Source: Orlajensenia stereocauli (GTDB taxonomy: Bacteria; Actinomycetota; Actinomycetes; Actinomycetales; Microbacteriaceae). From it: a stretch of 64,000 bases of DNA. Where the stretch lies: NCBI RefSeq assembly GCF_039548895.1, contig NZ_JBCLVG010000001.1; one strand, given 5' to 3'. Numbering within the stretch: the stretch's first letter is position 1; each line of letters begins with the position of its first letter. Position numbers and translations under genes: made by a program. Below, piece after piece: positions 25,752-34,059 of the stretch. The notes beneath the pieces are model-generated. The model was given only the letters and a program-made list of their open reading frames with translations. It was not told where the DNA came from and made no database searches.

Positions 25752-27068
25752 TCATCCTCTCGCGGCGGCCAATCCGAGTCTGGCGGCCAGCAGGTCGAAT
25801 CCGGCAGTCAACCCGCCGACGATGCCGCTGCGGCCATGATCGGCGTACGGGATCGTGACGAAGGTCGTGTCCATGCCGGCTCCGGATGCCGCCCGCGCGA
25901 GCCTCTTCGTGTCGTCGACGTAACCGGGGTCGTCTGCCCCGACCGTGAAGATCGCCCTCGTGTCCGGATAGTCACCCTCGCCCATGATCGTCGTGGTCTT
26001 CACGGCGTCGTACGCTTCCCGGTCGCCACCGAACACCTCGTCGAGCACTGCAGCCCGGTCGCTCTCGCCGGCGAACTCCTCAGGCGACACCGCCAGGATG
26101 CTGCCGAAGGTCTCGGGGTACTTGGAGCCCAGGTAGGCCGCGCACTGGCCGCCGTTCGAGTAGCCGGCCACGACCCAATCCGTGCGCTCCCGCAGCACGC
26201 CGAGGGTGTCGCGCACCCACGGAACGACGTCGTCCATGATGTAGCTCTCGGCCTGACCTCGGCTCGAGTCGAGGCAGAGGGGGTCGGCGAGCGGGTCCCC
26301 AAGTTGGTCGATGACGACGGCGATCGGGGCGAGCCCGTCGTGCTGCGAGGCGAAGCCATCGAGCACCGAGGCGATGATGGCGGCATCCGGGCTGCCCGGC
26401 TGGCCCATCATCATGATGACGACGGGCAGGCGTGGCGCATCCGCGACGAGGGCGGCCGGCGGGTAGTAGACCTGGGCTCCGCGGGCGTCGAAGCCCGACA
26501 CGTCGTTCGGGATCGGCGGGTCGATCACGCCGTAGCGGCCGTGCTGCGGGAGGTCGGCCGGTGCGGTCCAGGTCTCGACGACGGGTTCTGCCGGATCGTC
26601 GGCCGAGGCATCCGTCGGCGGGATCACGGCGATGCTCGGGGTTGTGATCACGAAGAACACCGCGCCGACCGTGGTCGTGATGCCGTAGGCGGCGTTGATG
26701 ATCAGCCCCGTCGTCAGCACGAACAGCGGGATGGCGACGATCGCGACGACGCGGCGCCAGAGCGGCGGCCGGGCGATGCTGACGATGGCCAGCAGGATGC
26801 CGCCGAAGCACGCGGGCACCCACGCCCAGGTGGCGGTGTTCACCGGGCCGCCGAAGGCGCCGAGCACACCGACGGCGAGCCAGACCAGAAGCAGGCCGAG
26901 CAGCACTCCAATCAGCAGAGCGGATGCCGCCGTGATGACCCAGCGTCGGGTCGGGCGTCGCACCAGCAGAACGAGCAGCGCTGCCGCCGACAGCAGGCAC
27001 GGCGCCCAGAACGCGACACCGCCCACGATGTCGACGTCGAGCAGCCAGTCCACGCGACCCACCTTCAC
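25752..27068 (-). CDS. Membrane-anchored alpha/beta hydrolase (esterase-D-like), partner of the MprF-like gene
   Basis: 438 residues. Four hydrophobic helices lie in the first 145 residues, then an extracellular alpha/beta-hydrolase domain. VVAGYSNGGQCAAYLG is the nucleophile elbow (G-x-S-x-G). FTVGADDPGYVDD supplies a likely acid and IPYADHGRSG the likely His. The fold resembles the Esterase_D / mycolyltransferase group. Hydrolases that remove amino acids from aminoacylated lipids (AhyD-type) are known to sit beside mprF homologues, and this pair has that arrangement, so a lipid deacylation role is reasonable inference. GTG start. Confidence 0.8.
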   Translation of the reverse strand: MKVGRVDWLLDVDIVGGVAFWAPCLLSAAALLVLLVRRPTRRWVITAASALLIGVLLGLLLVWLAVGVLGAFGGPVNTATWAWVPACFGGILLAIVSIARPPLWRRVVAIVAIPLFVLTTGLIINAAYGITTTVGAVFFVITTPSIAVIPPTDASADDPAEPVVETWTAPADLPQHGRYGVIDPPIPNDVSGFDARGAQVYYPPAALVADAPRLPVVIMMMGQPGSPDAAIIASVLDGFASQHDGLAPIAVVIDQLGDPLADPLCLDSSRGQAESYIMDDVVPWVRDTLGVLRERTDWVVAGYSNGGQCAAYLGSKYPETFGSILAVSPEEFAGESDRAAVLDEVFGGDREAYDAVKTTTIMGEGDYPDTRAIFTVGADDPGYVDDTKRLARAASGAGMDTTFVTIPYADHGRSGIVGGLTAGFDLLAARLGLAAARG

Positions 27069-27250
27069 GAGCGGTCAGTGCGACCGGCCGGCCGCGTGTT
27101 CTCACTGTATGGGTATCATTCGGAACTCGCATAAAGTGACCACCACCCAAGATCACGACCACGAATAGGGTCTGGCTGAGGCGCCTTGGCCCCGATCGTT
27201 ATGCGTCCCATCCCGTCCGAGTGCGCTAGAAAAGACGGAAGGGGGCAGCG

Positions 27251-29038
27251 ATGTCGAGAAAGCGGAAGAGGGCGAATCCGGAACCGGCGCCCGCAGGTGA
27301 CCCGGGTGCCGACGACCCGCGTGGAACCAGTCGAAGGTCATTCCTCAAAGCCGGAGGCGTAGCGGCCGCCGGCGTCGTCGTGGGCGGAGCAGCCGGCGGC
27401 GCGGTCGGCGGCGCCGTGGGGCATCAGGCTGGCGTCGACGAGACGTTCAACGACTTCACCGCCTACGACCCGCAGCAGAAGGCCGGTTTCGAACATCTCA
27501 TCGTCGTGATGGGCGAGAACCGATCCTTCGACAACCTGCTCGGCTACCTCTACAACGCAAACGACCTTCCGGACGGCGAGCAGTTCGACGGGCTCGCGTT
27601 CGGGGACTACTCCAACGCGAGCCCCGACGGCACAATCATCCCGGCCCACCCGTACACGGGCACGACCGACGAGATCATGGGGATGCCCAACCCCGATCCC
27701 GGCGAGCACTTCCCGCACGTGAACACCCAGTTGTTCAACACGATCCTGCCCGCTGCGAACGCCGACCTGCTCGACAACGAGATCCAGGCGCCTTTCAACG
27801 CGCCGGAGCACACCGGAAATCCCACAATGGACGGCTTCGTGAGCGACTACATCGTGAACTGGAACACGATCAAGAAGGGCGCGTACCCGACCATCGAGGA
27901 GCAGGGCCGGGTGATGGGTTCCTTCACCCCCGACATGCTGCCGGTGCTGTCGACCCTGGCGAAGAACTTCGCCGTCTTCGACGCCTGGCACTGCGCAGTG
28001 CCATCGCAGACCTTCTGCAACCGTTCGTTCTTCCACGCCTCCACATCGCACGGGTTCGTGACGAACAAGGATCACGGCGGCTATGACAAGTGGCTCGATT
28101 CTGAGCAGTCCGACACGATCTTCAACCGCCTGGAGGACAAGAAGATCGGCTGGCGCATCTACTTCGATGCGATGCAGCTCGTCTCGTTCACCGGAGTGCT
28201 GCACGCCCCTGTGCTCGAGAAGTACTGGAAGACTGGGCACTTCGCGTTGATGGAGCAGTTCTACATCGACGTCGAGAACGGCGAGCTGCCCGAGTACTCC
28301 TTCATCGAGCCGCGCATGACCTACAACCACAACGACTTCCACCCGCCGTTCGGCGAATTCCGTCAGAGCAGCGTGAACGGCGAGACGATCATCGACAGCG
28401 CGATCTCCGACGTCAGGGCGGGAGAGGCGCTCATCCACCAGATCTACATGGCGGTGAAGGACAGCGCGACGAAGGGCGGCTCGAACGCGCTCAACACCAT
28501 GCTGCTCATCACCTTCGACGAGCACGGTGGCACGTACGACCACGTGCCACCGCCATCCGCCGTTCCGCCCGACACGAACGGTCCCGGGGAGATGGACTTC
28601 GGATTCGACCGCCTCGGATGCCGCGTGCCGGCGATCGCCATCTCGGCCTGGACCCGCGCCGGCACCGTCATCCACGACGAGATGCACCACGGCTCGGTGA
28701 TCGCGACCCTGTCGAGGCTGCACGGACTCCGCCCGCTGACGCGTCGGGATGCCGGAGCCAACGACCTGTTCAGCGCCGTCAACCTCTCCCAACCGCGCGA
28801 CCCGCGGACGTGGCCGTCGACGATCCCGCAGTACATCCCCCCGAACCCGCAGGCGACGGAGCCGCATCCGGGCAACGCGCACAGAGACAAGCCGCTGAGC
28901 CCGCCAGCCCGCGGACTGCTCGGACTGCTGCTCGCGAAGTACGGCAGGCCCGACGAACTCGATCCGACGAACTTCGGCGAGGCCTTCGAGCTGCTGCAGA
29001 CCTATGGCGTCGGCTTGTTCGGCGAGGGCGGCGACTAG
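27251..29038 (+). CDS. Tat-exported phospholipase C / phosphoesterase family protein
   Basis: 595 residues with GGAAGGGGG before the ATG. The Tat signal is GTSRRSFLKAGGVAAAG, followed by a Gly/Ala-rich hydrophobic stretch. The catalytic domain is the PF04185 phosphoesterase fold: VVMGENRSFDNLLGYLYN at the N-terminal metal site, YSFIEPRMTYNHNDFHPP, and ITFDEHGGTYDHVPPP. The family includes bacterial phospholipases C and acid phosphatase AcpA. It could release phosphate or diacylglycerol from phospholipids outside the cell. Divergent from the hydrolase / MprF-like pair. Confidence 0.9.
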   Translation: MSRKRKRANPEPAPAGDPGADDPRGTSRRSFLKAGGVAAAGVVVGGAAGGAVGGAVGHQAGVDETFNDFTAYDPQQKAGFEHLIVVMGENRSFDNLLGYLYNANDLPDGEQFDGLAFGDYSNASPDGTIIPAHPYTGTTDEIMGMPNPDPGEHFPHVNTQLFNTILPAANADLLDNEIQAPFNAPEHTGNPTMDGFVSDYIVNWNTIKKGAYPTIEEQGRVMGSFTPDMLPVLSTLAKNFAVFDAWHCAVPSQTFCNRSFFHASTSHGFVTNKDHGGYDKWLDSEQSDTIFNRLEDKKIGWRIYFDAMQLVSFTGVLHAPVLEKYWKTGHFALMEQFYIDVENGELPEYSFIEPRMTYNHNDFHPPFGEFRQSSVNGETIIDSAISDVRAGEALIHQIYMAVKDSATKGGSNALNTMLLITFDEHGGTYDHVPPPSAVPPDTNGPGEMDFGFDRLGCRVPAIAISAWTRAGTVIHDEMHHGSVIATLSRLHGLRPLTRRDAGANDLFSAVNLSQPRDPRTWPSTIPQYIPPNPQATEPHPGNAHRDKPLSPPARGLLGLLLAKYGRPDELDPTNFGEAFELLQTYGVGLFGEGGD

Positions 29039-29094
29039 CTTCGGAAGAGCTCACTCGCTCGCCTGGTGAAGGACGTGCTACTCCCGACAGGGCG

Positions 29095-29529
29095 ATGATC
29101 CCCGGAGGGATCCCATTCCGCACGAGGCTTTCCAATCGCGACCGGCTGTTGGCGGAGTTGATCGGGTGGCTATCGGAGCAAGGACGTGCACCGGTCAGGA
29201 CCGTTATTCCTGCGACTGCATATCGTCGGTTTGACCGACCTCATGGACATCGAGGTCGGGGCCGTGGCTGAGAGCGCAGCCGCCGATGACAGGGTGCAGG
29301 CCGGAGCGGTTCCTGCCGGCGGCTACGCGGTGCTGGCCTATCGAGCCATGTCGATGGCGGCGAACAAGCGATTGCACGGGTGCAAAGGGCAAGGACTCAC
29401 CCTGGACTCCTGTCCGGACGCCCGCGGGGAGGTGTTCGCGTCGCGCTGTGAGTTCTACCTGACGGACCCCGCACTGAGAAGCGGAAGACACGCTGGGTCG
29501 TCGAACTCGCGTTCATGACGCAGGCCTAG
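29095..29529 (+). pseudogene. Frameshifted GyrI-like / AraC effector-binding domain protein
   Basis: Three reading frames must be joined to recover one domain. DRLLAELIGWLSEQGRAPV is in the first frame. LRLHIVGLTDLMDIEVGAVAE, GAVPAGGYAVLAYR and GEVFASRCEFYLTDPA are in the second. TRWVVELAFMTQA ends in a stop at 29527-29529 in the third. Together they follow the order of a GyrI-like small-molecule-binding protein. At least two frameshifts (near 29190 and near 29470) inactivate it. This accounts for most of the otherwise empty 655 bp here. Sequencing error could mimic it. Confidence 0.7.
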
Positions 29530-29693
29530 CCGCCATGCCGCTCCCTCAGGGACCGGGTATGCCGAAGTTGGCCCGAGGTTCAGGTCAAGTTGCTGCACCT
29601 TTGGACGCTCTTGTCTGTAAAGTTCTGGGGACGAGACGCGGGGGACGTGACGTTCGAGTCGCAAGCCCAATCACTGAGTTGAATGGAGTTGCG

Positions 29694-30533
29694 ATGACCG
29701 AGCAGTCCTCCGGATGGAAACGTTTTTGGGATCGCGGCGGCTTTTGGCGGGCAGTACTGCTCGCGGCCGTCTACCTGGGCGTGTACGAGCTGATCGGCTT
29801 CCTGCTCGGGCTCGTCTTCACCGACGACATGCGCGGGGAGAAGGGCGGCGCGACCGACGTCTTCCTCGACACGGCACTCCCGATCATCATCACCAGCGTC
29901 CTCCTGGTTCTCTTCGCTGCGTCCGTGGGGTGGCTACGAGAGTTGTTCGCCCGGCAGAAGCTACCTGGACGCAGGTGGATGTGGATCGCACTGATCGTGG
30001 TTCTGCTCATCAACGTCGCCGCGCTGCTGAGCATCGACTACGCCAAGGCCGGGCTGCCGCTTGTGTTCACCTGGCTCTTGACCGGATTGTTCGTCGGCTT
30101 CGTCGAAGAGCTCGTCACGCGCGGGTTCGTCGTCAACATGATGCGCAAAGCCGGACACCGCGAAATCGCCGTCGCTGTGGCCTCTGCAGGCATCTTCGCC
30201 GCACTGCACTTCACCAACCTGTTCACGTCCACTCAAGGCCTCGGAGTCACACTGCTGCAGATCGTGTACACATTCGCGTTCGGCATCTGCATGTACCTGA
30301 TCCTCCGGGTCACCCGCACCCTGATCGCCCCGATGCTGGTCCACGCCAGCACCGACCCGACCATCCTCCTCCACGGCACCTACCCATCCGACAGCCTTCT
30401 CGGCCTGCTGCCCACCCTGAGCACATACATTGTGATCGCGACAGGATTCATCCTCCTCATCGTGCTCGCTATCAGCGAACGGAGACGAGCCAAGGAGAAT
30501 GCGGTTCCCCGCCCCATCGGCGTGACTGCATGA
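29694..30533 (+). CDS. CPBP family intramembrane metalloprotease (1)
   Basis: 279 residues with about eight hydrophobic helices. The CPBP/Abi catalytic pattern is seen as VGFVEELVTRGFV (Glu-Glu...Arg), then FAALHFTNL (His) and LVHASTDP (His). These proteases or putative bacteriocin-immunity proteins resemble Rce1. The ATG at 29694 follows GAATGGAGTTGCG. The frame is open upstream but without a better start. A second CPBP gene lies 116 bp downstream on the same strand. Confidence 0.85.
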   Translation: MTEQSSGWKRFWDRGGFWRAVLLAAVYLGVYELIGFLLGLVFTDDMRGEKGGATDVFLDTALPIIITSVLLVLFAASVGWLRELFARQKLPGRRWMWIALIVVLLINVAALLSIDYAKAGLPLVFTWLLTGLFVGFVEELVTRGFVVNMMRKAGHREIAVAVASAGIFAALHFTNLFTSTQGLGVTLLQIVYTFAFGICMYLILRVTRTLIAPMLVHASTDPTILLHGTYPSDSLLGLLPTLSTYIVIATGFILLIVLAISERRRAKENAVPRPIGVTA

Positions 30534-30648
30534 GCAGGCCCTTTGGGGCACAGCTCCGAGAATCGCGATGCGTCGGCGGAATAGCAACAACACCCGTCCA
30601 AGCGAACAGCGCTTACGGCGCATGCATGAACCTGGAGGTCTGAGACGG

Positions 30649-31590
30649 ATGTCTGTTCGCGATACCCCGTTCGTGCAGGATGCGACGACCGGCAAGCGGG
30701 TCACGCGATGGTGGTTGTCCTACGTCCTCGTACTGGTCGTGTTCATCCTCGTCCTTCCCGGAATCGTTGGAGCGGTCTTCCTGCAGACGTGGAAGGTGGG
30801 GCCGGGCACGCCAGAGGCGCAGCTGCAGGAAGCGGTGACGTTCGGGGCCGGCCTCCTCGGTCTGTTCGTCTGGGTGTGGCTGTTCGAGCGACGCCGCATC
30901 ACGTCTCTCGGATTTCGACGCTCGGGGCGAGGCATTCTCACCCTGCTCGTCGGTCTCGTCGCCGGAGTGGTGCTGAACTCGATTCCGACGCTGTTCCTCT
31001 GGTCGATCGGGGCGTACCAGCTCGCCAGTCCTCCCACCGGGGCGATTTCAGGGCTCGCTGGCCTGCCGATCCTGCTCCTCGTGCTTGTCTTCGTCCTCGT
31101 ACAGAGCGGCACCGAGGAGACGCTCACCCGTGGATTCATGCTTCAGAGCAGCGGGGTGGCGCTGCCAGGATGGATTGCCGTCCTCCTTCCCGCCGTGGTG
31201 TTCACGCTCTTCCACGGGGTCACGACGAAACCGTTCGCGTTTGCGAGCATCTTCCTCTTCGCATTGCTCGTGACGTTCGTCGTGCTCCGCCAGGGTGGCC
31301 TCTGGATCGCGATCGGCATCCACACCGGCTGGAACTTCGCAATGGGCAACCTGTACGGCATTCCCGTCAGCGGGCTTCCCCCGCACACCGCCTCGGCGAT
31401 CTTCCTGGCACCCAGCGAGGGAGCGCCCGACTGGCTCACCGGCGGCGAGTTCGGAACCGAGGCGAGCCTGCCTGCCGATCTCGTGCTCGGGCTCGCCGCT
31501 GTCGCCGCTTTCCTCGTCTATCGGGGTTGGGACCGAACACGAACGGCTCGCCCTGAAGGCGTGCTCGAGCAGGAAAGCGCGAAGCACTGA
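30649..31590 (+). CDS. CPBP family intramembrane metalloprotease (2)
   Basis: 313 residues with about eight hydrophobic helices. Motifs: SGTEETLTRGFMLQ (Glu-Glu...Arg), VVFTLFHGVT (His) and IGIHTGWNFAMGNLYG (His...Asn), the last being textbook for this family. I choose the ATG at 30649, with GGAGGT ten bases upstream; the frame is open from 30568. Quite different in sequence from the neighbour, so not a recent duplication. Substrate unknown. Confidence 0.85.
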   Translation: MSVRDTPFVQDATTGKRVTRWWLSYVLVLVVFILVLPGIVGAVFLQTWKVGPGTPEAQLQEAVTFGAGLLGLFVWVWLFERRRITSLGFRRSGRGILTLLVGLVAGVVLNSIPTLFLWSIGAYQLASPPTGAISGLAGLPILLLVLVFVLVQSGTEETLTRGFMLQSSGVALPGWIAVLLPAVVFTLFHGVTTKPFAFASIFLFALLVTFVVLRQGGLWIAIGIHTGWNFAMGNLYGIPVSGLPPHTASAIFLAPSEGAPDWLTGGEFGTEASLPADLVLGLAAVAAFLVYRGWDRTRTARPEGVLEQESAKH

Positions 31591-31615
31591 AAGGGAGCCC
31601 GCGCACCTGCTGTCG

Positions 31616-32332
31616 TCAGGAGTTGTTGCCTGAGTTCGACGAACGGTCGGGCAGGTAGGGCTCGATGGCTGCAGCGAGCTTCGCCGGAGACATCGACTGC
31701 AACCAGATCCGGCCGGGGCCGCGGATCTCGGCGAGGAAGAGCGAATCACCGAAGAACTTGTTCTTGATGCCCTTGACAGAGGTGAACTCCAGGTTCATGC
31801 CGGCCTCGAACATCGCCAGGTGTCCGGGGTGGATGAGCAACGACTGACCGGCAGGCAGCTCGTACTCGGTGATCTCACCGGCCAGCTGCACCCACGCCGT
31901 GCCGCTGCCGGCCAGCTTTTGGAAGATCACGCCCGCACCGCCGAAGATGCCTGCCCCTAGTTTCTGCTGCAGTCCCACGGACACCTCGATACCGGCGGTG
32001 CTTGCCGAATACGCACCCTGCTGCACCATGAACGAATCGGCCGCGTCGATGTCCAGCTGCCGGATCGTGCCCGGCAACTGCGCGGCGAACGCGAGCAGAC
32101 CGCCCTGCGCCGGCGCCGTGTATTCGGTGAGGAACAGCTGGGCACCACCGAGCACCCGCTTCAGGCCGCTCATGAATCCGCCCTGGCCACCGGTGCCGTG
32201 CACGGTCGAGGTGTCCAGGGCGAAGCCGGGCGACATCCAGGCCACGTCACCACCCTCGGCCACGATCTTCTCCCCCGCCTCAAGCGTGAGCTCGAGGATC
32301 GGCATGGTCGTACCCGCAATAGTCGACTTCAT
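31616..32332 (-). CDS. AIM24 / TIGR00266 family protein
   Basis: 238 residues from the ATG at 32332. A beta-rich, glycine-rich protein: EGGDVAWMSPGFALDTS, LTEYTAPAQGGLLAFAAQLPGTI, GAGIFGGAGVIFQKLAGSGTAWV and GQSLLIHPGHLAMFEAGM are the conserved segments of the AIM24 family. The fold is related to tryptophan RNA-binding attenuator-like proteins. The mitochondrial member affects cristae; the bacterial role is unknown. Convergent with the second CPBP gene. Confidence 0.85.
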   Translation of the reverse strand: MKSTIAGTTMPILELTLEAGEKIVAEGGDVAWMSPGFALDTSTVHGTGGQGGFMSGLKRVLGGAQLFLTEYTAPAQGGLLAFAAQLPGTIRQLDIDAADSFMVQQGAYSASTAGIEVSVGLQQKLGAGIFGGAGVIFQKLAGSGTAWVQLAGEITEYELPAGQSLLIHPGHLAMFEAGMNLEFTSVKGIKNKFFGDSLFLAEIRGPGRIWLQSMSPAKLAAAIEPYLPDRSSNSGNNS

Positions 32333-32785
32333 GCGATACAACATAGACGCCATCCCGCAACTTGAGCCACACGTTGAGTTCCAGGAAGGTGACTCCCACA
32401 ATCACGTCAAACAGCTCTGACTCCCTGGTTAGTTGCATGGGGCTACCTCGCTATGGATGAACCTCGCCGCTAGACGCCATACCGAGACGAGGTGCCGGGT
32501 GACCACCTCAGCCGAACCAGTGCCCTCGCTCACTGACCGCCGGGTTCTCAATCATCCACTGCTACTACTCGCCGATGGCCGCCCGCAGGCGGGTTCGACT
32601 GGATTCAAGACGGCTGACTCTTCGACTACAGCGACGTACTCCTTCGAGATGATCAATCGATGGCCGTACGGACGTTTGTCGCCGGCCACCTGTCGTGTTC
32701 CTAGCGGTCCTGTTCATCGGCTTACCCAAAGTTGCCGAAACCGTCAGCGACGCAAAGCGGGTACGGCTTCAAGAGCCCCAAGCAC
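32333..32785. other. Stretch of about 450 bp with no supported gene
   Basis: Short frames only on either strand; none shows a domain or ribosome site. Composition is mixed and somewhat less GC-rich than nearby genes. It may be eroded island DNA. Confidence 0.45.
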
Positions 32786-33199
32786 TCACTCAGAGATCGC
32801 CTCCACCGTTTCGGCCGTCTCCGTCGCTGACAGGGAAAGTGCGATATCGGCTTGGCTGATCATTCCGACGAGTTCCCGGCCGTCCATCACAGGTAGACGG
32901 CGGACTTGATGGTCCTGCATCGTCGTCAGCGCGTCGCGGATATCCTCATCGGCTCGTACTGTCACTGGCATTCCATCTGCGAGCTCGCCAGCTGTCACCT
33001 GCGTGGGATCACCGCCGCGGGCGATGCACTTCACCACGATGTCACGATCCGTCAGCATCCCCTTCAACTGGTCGTCGGCACCCCAAATCGGCAAGGCGCC
33101 CACGTCCAGTTCTGCCATCAGGCGAGCCGCCTCGGCCAGTGTCTCGTCTTCGCCGATGTGTGTGGGGTCGGCAGACATGATGTCGCGTGCTGTGGGCAT
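32786..33199 (-). CDS. CBS domain pair protein
   Basis: 137 residues consisting of two CBS motifs: ARDIMSADPTHIGEDETLAE with LPIWGADDQLKGMLTDRDIV, then DGMPVTVRADEDIRDALTTM with VRRLPVMDGRELVGMISQADI. A CBS pair forms a Bateman module that senses adenine nucleotides or similar ligands. Stand-alone pairs of this length resemble stress- or hypoxia-induced proteins of actinobacteria. No partner gene is evident. It is the last apparently intact gene before the recombinase remnants. Confidence 0.88.
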   Translation of the reverse strand: MPTARDIMSADPTHIGEDETLAEAARLMAELDVGALPIWGADDQLKGMLTDRDIVVKCIARGGDPTQVTAGELADGMPVTVRADEDIRDALTTMQDHQVRRLPVMDGRELVGMISQADIALSLSATETAETVEAISE

Positions 33200-33221
33200 A
33201 ATCGTTCCTCTCGTGATCCGG

Positions 33222-33473
33222 TCACGTTATGCCCCGCTCCTGCAACTCTCCGAGGGCTTGACAAGCACTAGCAGCGCGTCGACTCAATCGAGCTACGAGC
33301 ATGGTCCCGTCCTTTCTCGCCGCGTCCTTGCCTTCAGGTTCGCGGGAGACCGGGGCCCACTCCGCCCACTCGTCGAGGCGGCGGAAGCGTACTGTTCCGC
33401 GCACGCGACCATCTGGCAAGTGTTGATAGCTGATCTCGCCGTGCGAGCCGGGCTCTAGTTTGCTGCGTGTCAT
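33222..33473 (-). pseudogene. N-terminal fragment resembling a tyrosine integrase
   Basis: An 83-residue frame with GGAGG before its ATG. The first 35 residues, SKLEPGSHGEISYQHLPDGR followed by VRGTVRFR, match the start of actinobacterial phage/ICE integrases, the small beta-sheet arm-binding domain. The sequence then departs from the family. No core-binding or catalytic (R...HxxR...Y) region exists anywhere in the segment, so no functional integrase is present. It follows the xis-like gene, the usual order. Confidence 0.5.
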
Positions 33474-33516
33474 TGCGATCGTCCTCCGCTGGAGGAGACG
33501 AGCGCGGCCGAGCCGA

Positions 33517-33744
33517 TCACCGTCGGTCCGTTCGCAACGTGAGCCAGGCCTCGACGTTCGCTCGGCTGTAGCGGAGTTACTTGCCGAGCTTCGTCGCCTT
33601 CGGTCCTGTGCCCTCGAGACGCCAGTGGTAGATCGTCTCCTTGGAAGGCTGCAGGTACTCCGCAAGCTCGTCGACGGTGAGGTAATCCCCGAGGCTTTCG
33701 ATGAAGCGAGCGGGCGGATAGGTGTTCGGAATGGATGTGCTCAT
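33517..33744 (-). pseudogene. Excisionase-like helix-turn-helix gene with an internal stop
   Basis: From the ATG at 33744 the product reads LTVDELAEYLQPSKETIYHW then GTGPKATKLGK, meets TAA at 33577-33579, and continues in the same frame as LRYSRANVEAWLTLRTDRR to a TGA at 33517. The joined sequence is a complete MerR-like excisionase winged helix of about 75 residues. One nonsense change has split it. It lies 165 bp from the right att repeat. Confidence 0.75.
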
Positions 33745-33830
33745 ACTCCTTATGAGTGCGGCACAGATTCTGTTTCGTGTCTGTCTGATGTGATCCGATG
33801 TGGATCGCATCGAGGACCGGGACCGATTTC

Positions 33831-33852
33831 AAAAAGGCCCCAAAAAGGCCCC
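33831..33852. repeat. Perfect tandem 11-mer inside the right repeat
   Basis: AAAAAGGCCCC occurs twice without spacer (33831-33841, 33842-33852), 46 bp inside the right 47-bp repeat. It differs from the left-end tandem (AAAAGAGCCCC) by one substitution per unit and has the same orientation. Confidence 0.6.
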
Positions 33853-33870
33853 ACAGGCCAGTTCTTAACG

Positions 33871-33905
33871 AAAAAGCCCCTGAGGAACTAGACGTTCATC
33901 AGGGG
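33871..33905 (-). terminator. Intrinsic terminator of tRNA-Ala
   Basis: CCCCTGA (33877-33883) and GAAC pair with GTTC and TCAGGGG (33894-33905). On the minus strand the stem is followed by CTTTTT. It lies directly downstream of the tRNA 3' end. One arm of the stem is part of the 47-bp att repeat. Confidence 0.75.
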
Positions 33906-33945
33906 TTTTGGTGGATCTGAGGGGACTCGAACCCCTGACCCCCTG
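33899..33945. repeat. Right attachment-site repeat, within tRNA-Ala
   Basis: 47 bases identical to 5676-5722. The repeat runs from the terminator arm through the CCA end and T arm to the 3' side of the anticodon stem of the intact tRNA-Ala gene. Confidence 0.8.
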
Positions 33946-33984
33946 CATGCCATGCAGGTGCGCTACCAGCTGCGCCACAGACCC
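33909..33984 (-). tRNA. tRNA-Ala (anticodon GGC)
   Basis: A 76-base cloverleaf with CCA encoded. The acceptor GGGTCTG pairs with CAGATCC and has the G3:U70 wobble that identifies alanine tRNAs. The anticodon arm CCTGC-ATGGCAT-GCAGG gives anticodon GGC. The T arm contains GGTTCGAGTCC. It is the apparent integration site of the island, and lies upstream of and divergent in role from rsfS. Confidence 0.95.
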
Positions 33985-34059
33985 GTTCGCCTCCGGAATC
34001 CTCCGGAAGCAACTTGATTAGATTACTACACTCGCGAGGCGGTGTGAAATCGAGCGGGC

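Larger units (their letters stand above)
5676..33945. mobile_element. Putative decayed integrative element / genomic island at tRNA-Ala(GGC)
   Basis: The segment is bounded by identical 47-bp direct repeats (5676-5722 and 33899-33945). The right repeat is the 3' end of an intact tRNA-Ala gene and the left one is an orphan 3' fragment, the usual footprint of tyrosine-recombinase integration into a tRNA gene. A broken xis-like gene and an integrase-like N-terminal fragment lie beside the right repeat. Most cargo has host-like GC, so the content may be accreted or long resident; only the SIR2 gene is clearly compositionally foreign. No conjugation or phage structural genes are seen. Confidence 0.6.

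Noticed and set aside
23151..27134. A 1327-codon open frame on the plus strand
   Set aside because: It is antisense to the MprF-like and hydrolase genes, is full of Arg/Gly/His/Asp from reverse GC-rich codons, and has no domain. It is a high-GC shadow.
32433..32909. A 158-codon plus-strand frame
   Set aside because: Runs antisense into the CBS gene, has mixed composition and no recognisable domain.
5676..33945. Complete prophage or conjugative element
   Set aside because: No capsid, terminase, portal, relaxase, VirB4/TraG-type or replication genes are seen between the repeats; only a broken xis and an integrase stub remain.
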